From Lachnoclostridium phytofermentans ISDg (GTDB taxonomy: Bacteria; Bacillota; Clostridia; Lachnospirales; Lachnospiraceae), in NCBI RefSeq assembly GCF_000018685.1, contig NC_010001.1, positions 3,748,001 through 3,812,000 on the forward strand: 64,000 nucleotides of DNA, written 5' to 3'. Below the pieces are notes generated by a model. It saw nothing but the letters and a program-made list of their open reading frames with translations. It was not told the origin of the DNA and made no database searches. The number at the start of each line of letters is the position of its first letter. Position 1 is the first letter of the stretch. Of this stretch, positions 62,153-64,000 are shown in pieces. A program made the translations under genes and the position numbers.

Positions 62153-63973
62153 TTATGCATAGTATTGGGCCTGTGCATTATAAAGCGATGCATAGATGCC
62201 GTTTTCCTTTAACAGCTTTTCATGGGTACCGCGTTCTGAAATATTACCGCCATCTATCACGATAATATTATCGCAGAATTTGCAGCTGCTCATTCTGTGG
62301 GAGATATAAATTGCTGTCTTCCCCTCTACTATGGTACTAAAATTCTCATAGATTTCCGCTTCTGCTATGGGATCAAGGGCAGCAGTGGGTTCGTCTAGGA
62401 TTACAAAAGGGCCGTCCTTGTACAATGCCCTGGCAATTGCGATTTTTTGAGCTTCGCCTCCTGATACTTCTACCCCTTCTCCGTTATTTTTATAAAGCTG
62501 CGTATTAAGTTTATGAGGCATCGATTCTATCCGGTTTCTGATTCCTGCCTTTTCAAGAACTTTCCACTGTCCCTCTTCCTCAGAAGTCTCTCCTATGGTT
62601 AGATTGTCTGATAGTGGAAGAGCTAAGAGCTTAAAATCCTGGAATACAACAGAAAAGACCTTGGTATATTCCTCATAGTCGTAGTACTTTATATCAATTC
62701 CATTCAAAAGAATTCTTCCCTCTGTCGGGTCATAGAGCCTGCATAGCAGCTTAATTAAGGTTGTTTTTCCGGCTCCGTTCTTTCCTACTATGGCGTATTT
62801 TTGACCCACCTTGAATGTGAGGTTAATGTTATCTAATATTTTGCTACTCGTTCCCGGGTACCAAAAGCTTACATTTTCAAAGGCAAATTCATATTCACCG
62901 TCAGAGCGTTTCTCAATTGGAAGGGTCCCTGTATAGTTTGAATTTGGCTTATTGATAAACTCATAATAGGTATTTAAGTATTCTGTTCGGTAATAGAAGC
63001 TGTTATATTCTACGATTTCACTTCGGATGGAAGCTGTAAGTTCAAGGATGGCACCTGCATACATAAACACTTCTCCGATATTGATAACCCCATAAATTGC
63101 CTTTCCTCCCAGTATCACATATACCAGCCCAGAAGTTAACTGGGTTAGTAATACAATGACCCCCGTATATACGCCGTCCGTTGTTGACCATTTTAAAAAG
63201 ATACTGTTGATATTCTTCATGATGCTTTTTAAATAATGATCTAAGAGTCCCTGCATGGAATAAATTCGAATATCCTTTCCATACTGGTAATTATACATAA
63301 GTGCCAGCATGTATTCTCCAAGAGAATTTAAATGCTGATTTTTCTTTTCCACCTCATAAAATTTCTTATAGGATATAGCGGATAGCTTAAGGCTAATTAG
63401 AAAAATCACTGTGAAGACCACAATTATCAGGAGGGAAGACCATATAGAGGAAAAGAAATTCCTGCTGTCCGTTTTTACGTGGGTAAAAAGAGAAATCACA
63501 AAGGCAAGTGAAAACAGGATCGAAAATCCTTTTTCAATCAGAATGTAGATGCTTTGTATCTGATTGCTGATGCCTCCCGAGCTATTTTCTCCTCCCTGGA
63601 CTCTTCGGATGGCATCCATGGTCTCAGTTTTTTCGAATTCCTCATATTCCATGGTAAATGCCTTTTCTGCAGTTTTTAAGTAGATAGTATCTGCACAGGC
63701 TTCTCTTAAAACAATGACAGATTGATCACAAGCTTTTTTAATCAGATTCAGGATCAGGGCTGCGGTCAGTAATATTATAATGTCAAGGATGCATTCCTGG
63801 TACTGCCCTTTTACCACTTTGTTGAGAACTCTCCCATAAAAGAACAGTTGTGTAAAAGGACCTGCTGCTCCTGCTAATGCACCCATTACGATAATCCATA
63901 TAATATTCGGATGATCCGTTTTTATCAGCTTTATAAAGGAAATAGAATCATGCCATACTTTCTTGAATTTCAT
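62153..63973 (-). CDS. ABC exporter half-transporter (membrane domain + ATPase)
   Basis: This 606-residue protein belongs to the same clostridial exporter type as the pair at 299-3908. It has a six-helix membrane domain, a YGKDIRIYSMQ motif, Walker A GKNGAGKTT with Lys403, signature VSGGEAQK, Walker B FVILDEPTAALDP and YISHRMSS. AAGGAGG precedes the ATG. Only 27 bases upstream are in the window, so an operon partner may lie beyond. Its base use is more GC-rich than its neighbours, which hints at later arrival. Substrate unknown. Confidence 0.9.
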   Translation of the reverse strand: MKFKKVWHDSISFIKLIKTDHPNIIWIIVMGALAGAAGPFTQLFFYGRVLNKVVKGQYQECILDIIILLTAALILNLIKKACDQSVIVLREACADTIYLKTAEKAFTMEYEEFEKTETMDAIRRVQGGENSSGGISNQIQSIYILIEKGFSILFSLAFVISLFTHVKTDSRNFFSSIWSSLLIIVVFTVIFLISLKLSAISYKKFYEVEKKNQHLNSLGEYMLALMYNYQYGKDIRIYSMQGLLDHYLKSIMKNINSIFLKWSTTDGVYTGVIVLLTQLTSGLVYVILGGKAIYGVINIGEVFMYAGAILELTASIRSEIVEYNSFYYRTEYLNTYYEFINKPNSNYTGTLPIEKRSDGEYEFAFENVSFWYPGTSSKILDNINLTFKVGQKYAIVGKNGAGKTTLIKLLCRLYDPTEGRILLNGIDIKYYDYEEYTKVFSVVFQDFKLLALPLSDNLTIGETSEEEGQWKVLEKAGIRNRIESMPHKLNTQLYKNNGEGVEVSGGEAQKIAIARALYKDGPFVILDEPTAALDPIAEAEIYENFSTIVEGKTAIYISHRMSSCKFCDNIIVIDGGNISERGTHEKLLKENGIYASLYNAQAQYYA

Positions 63974-64000
63974 CTTCTTCCTCCTTGTAATATTTACTCT

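Noticed and set aside
1..64000. tRNA, rRNA, prophage or replication-origin features
   Set aside because: No tRNA cloverleaf, rRNA motif, phage gene or DnaA-box cluster was noticed on reading both strands; a dedicated search was not possible.

Overview
The window is AT-rich DNA from an anaerobic, Gram-positive, endospore-forming type of bacterium, most like a plant-fibre-fermenting Lachnospiraceae (Lachnoclostridium / Clostridium phytofermentans type). The signs are a V-type ATPase operon, ferredoxin-dependent indolepyruvate oxidoreductase, a probable Re-type citrate synthase, strong AGGAGG ribosome sites and many intrinsic terminators. This assignment is inferred from gene content. No rRNA, tRNA or CRISPR array was seen. 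Most genes lie on the minus strand.

Layout: 1-263 holds a broken transglutaminase-like remnant. 299-4993 is an operon of an ArsR-type regulator and two half-size ABC exporters. 5266-5391 is a 21-bp tandem repeat. 5565-6962 is a lipoprotein peptidoglycan/polysaccharide deacetylase. 7455-16108 is a complete nine-gene V-ATPase operon whose K subunit carries the Na+ ligand set. 16287-23061 has a NusG-II protein and a pectin (rhamnogalacturonan-type) pair: a PL26/YetA-like protein and a large GH2 enzyme. 23562-33900 is an arylacetate / aromatic 2-oxoacid module with two phenylacetate-CoA ligases, IorA, IorB and two ACT proteins. It is interrupted by a decayed IS607 with an intact TnpB, and flanked by a PF06541 membrane protein and a sodium:solute symporter. 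34185-36057 has two Cys-rich small proteins facing each other across a shared terminator, then chorismate synthase. 36185-41532 has a chemoreceptor and a citrate operon (Re-citrate synthase, isocitrate dehydrogenase, GntR regulator). 41949-44694 has an ECF sigma / anti-sigma pair, methylglyoxal synthase and carbamate kinase. 44846-46788 has two GT2 glycosyltransferases. 46965-53211 is an oligopeptide ABC importer. 54071-58193 has a membrane-anchored GH25 protein, MetF and a cation/proton antiporter behind a fluoride riboswitch. 58563-63973 has L-serine dehydratase, a nitronate monooxygenase-like flavoprotein, a HAD phosphatase and a third ABC exporter.

How the parts fit: several systems use sodium or ion gradients (V-ATPase, symporter, antiporter). 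The ior/paaK genes can interconvert aryl-pyruvates and aryl-acetates through CoA thioesters and ferredoxin, with ACT proteins as probable amino-acid sensors. The citrate genes form the oxidative branch to 2-oxoglutarate and glutamate, apparently controlled by the GntR protein at the operon's end through a palindrome on the promoter.

The least explained items are: a modular repeat found between genes of both the ior and opp operons; the CWWIIII Cys/Gly-rich protein; the intact TnpB left in a broken IS607; the foreign-looking tail of OppF; and the fluoride riboswitch on an antiporter rather than on a classical fluoride exporter.
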